Origin: Oscillospiraceae bacterium | GTDB lineage: Bacteria; Bacillota; Clostridia; Oscillospirales; Ruminococcaceae | Reading direction: 5' to 3' | DNA length: 5,945 bases | Assembly: GCA_029062865.1 (NCBI GenBank) | Contig: JAIDPG010000236.1 | Location: 1 to 5,945 of the forward strand | Part shown: piece by piece, positions 5,277 through 5,945 of the stretch | Position numbering within the stretch: the stretch's first letter is position 1 | How the letters are laid out: every line of letters begins with the position of its first letter | Made by a program: the position numbers and the translations under genes | The notes under the pieces: generated by a model | What the model was told of the DNA's origin: nothing | Databases searched by the model: none | The model's input: the letters and a program-made list of their open reading frames with translations, nothing else

Positions 5277-5834
5277 ATGGACGATCGGCAGATTATAGAG
5301 CTATTCACCGCGAGGGACGAGACGGCGATCAAGGAAACCGAGCGGGAATACGGGCGGCTTTGCTACCGCGTCGCGTTCAACATCCTCGCAAACGCCGAGG
5401 ACGCGGAGGAGTGCGTGAACGACACGCTGCTCGCGGTGTGGAACCAGATCCCGGCGAACGTCATTCCGGGGAATTTAAAGGCGTTTGTTTGCGGAATAGC
5501 CCGAAACCTCGCCTTGAAAAGGCTTGAATACTATTCCGCGGCGAAGCGCGCATCGAACGCCGCCGTGCCGCTCGCCGAGCTGGAGGAGATTATTTCGGAC
5601 AACAGCGTGCCGCCCGACAACACCGAGGAAAACATCGCCGAGACGATAAGCGCCTTTCTGCGGCGGCAAAAGCCCGAAGCTCGAAAGGTTTTTGTCCGCA
5701 GATACTGGTTTTTCGAGCCCGTAAGCGATATCGCGAAAAGGTTCTCGTTCAGCGAGAGCAAGGTAAAATCAATGCTGTATCACACCAGAAAAAAGCTTAA
5801 GAACTATTTAGCGAAGGAGGGAATAGAAATATGA
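5277..5834 (+). CDS. ECF-family RNA polymerase sigma factor
   Basis: A 185-residue cytoplasmic sigma factor of the sigma-70/ECF class, which directs RNA polymerase to a small stress or envelope regulon. Region 2 covers about 20-85, with EREYGRLCYRVAFNILANAE, the EDAEECVNDT acidic motif and AVWNQIP, then LKAFVCGIARNLALKRL. Region 4 covers about 120-180, with a helix-turn-helix PVSDIAKRFSFSESKVKSMLYHTRKKLKNYL. The linker 90-118 is acidic. The start is ATG 5277, 8 bases after AAAGGAGG (5261-5268); an in-frame TTG at 5238 is rejected because it would translate the ribosome site. The stop overlaps the start of the next gene by 4 bases (ATGA 5831-5834), the usual coupling of an ECF sigma to its anti-sigma factor. 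An ECF-like promoter upstream suggests autoregulation. Confidence 0.9.
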   Translation: MDDRQIIELFTARDETAIKETEREYGRLCYRVAFNILANAEDAEECVNDTLLAVWNQIPANVIPGNLKAFVCGIARNLALKRLEYYSAAKRASNAAVPLAELEEIISDNSVPPDNTEENIAETISAFLRRQKPEARKVFVRRYWFFEPVSDIAKRFSFSESKVKSMLYHTRKKLKNYLAKEGIEI

Positions 5835-5945
5835 ACAAAACCTTTATACTTGCGAATGCCATAGGCTTTATTGACGACGATCTGATACTTGAATCGGAGC
5901 AGTCCGCGGAAAGAAAGACGATTTACATCAAATACGCCGCGGCGG
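5831..5945 (+). CDS. Probable anti-sigma factor, N-terminus only (partial)
   Basis: Starts at ATG 5831 with AAGGAGGG (5814-5821) 9 bases upstream and runs off the right edge after 38 residues. The visible part begins MNKTFILANAIGFIDDDLI, followed by an ESEQSAERK stretch. This resembles the short cytoplasmic N-terminus (AIGFIDDDLI type) of membrane anti-sigma proteins that accompany clostridial ECF sigma factors. The expected membrane helix would lie outside the window. Its role in holding the upstream sigma factor inactive is inferred from translational coupling and this short similarity. Confidence 0.65.
   Translation, partial: MNKTFILANAIGFIDDDLILESEQSAERKTIYIKYAAA

Overview
The window looks like chromosomal DNA of a Gram-positive anaerobe of the class Clostridia, most likely a gut or rumen Oscillospiraceae/Ruminococcaceae-type bacterium. 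This is inferred from strong AGGAGG-type ribosome binding sites, consensus sigma-A promoters, a secreted lipoprotein glycan hydrolase, the clostridial style of AraC regulator and ECF sigma/anti-sigma pair, and GC-rich fold-back repeats between genes. No rRNA, tRNA, CRISPR array or transposase gene is visible.

Left part (1-1069, + strand): the 3' end of an unrecognised gene, then a SUKH (SMI1/KNR4) immunity-type gene interrupted by one in-frame TAA, then an intact Imm1-family immunity gene. The three are tightly packed and co-directional, as in the tail of a polymorphic-toxin/immunity locus, but the toxin itself is not in view.

Middle part (1071-3608, - strand): a DUF2971 gene ends convergently with the Imm1 gene, with one base between the stop codons. 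Its promoter is a consensus -35/-10 pair lying between two GC-rich hairpins (about 2041-2158). Upstream of it on the same strand is a GH16 endo-beta-glucanase lipoprotein with a C-terminal CBM4/9-like module.

Divergent from the glucanase is a decayed AraC-family regulator (3873-4404, + strand). It has two single-base frameshifts and, by comparison with the family, an internal deletion. The intergenic region between them holds a sigma-A-like promoter for the regulator, a 16-bp perfect palindrome and a 110-bp fold-back element that folds as a three-way junction. The divergent layout suggests the regulator once controlled the glucanase.

Right part (4390-5945): a 78-bp fold-back at the end of the AraC remnant separates it from a convergent beta-carbonic anhydrase (- strand), which has a perfect consensus promoter. 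Divergent from that, an ECF sigma factor with an ECF-type promoter upstream overlaps by 4 bp a probable anti-sigma gene that runs off the window.

I see no convincing new multi-gene system. The most notable points are the two broken genes, the immunity-gene cluster, and three different fold-back repeats placed at gene boundaries, one of which carries a gene's promoter.
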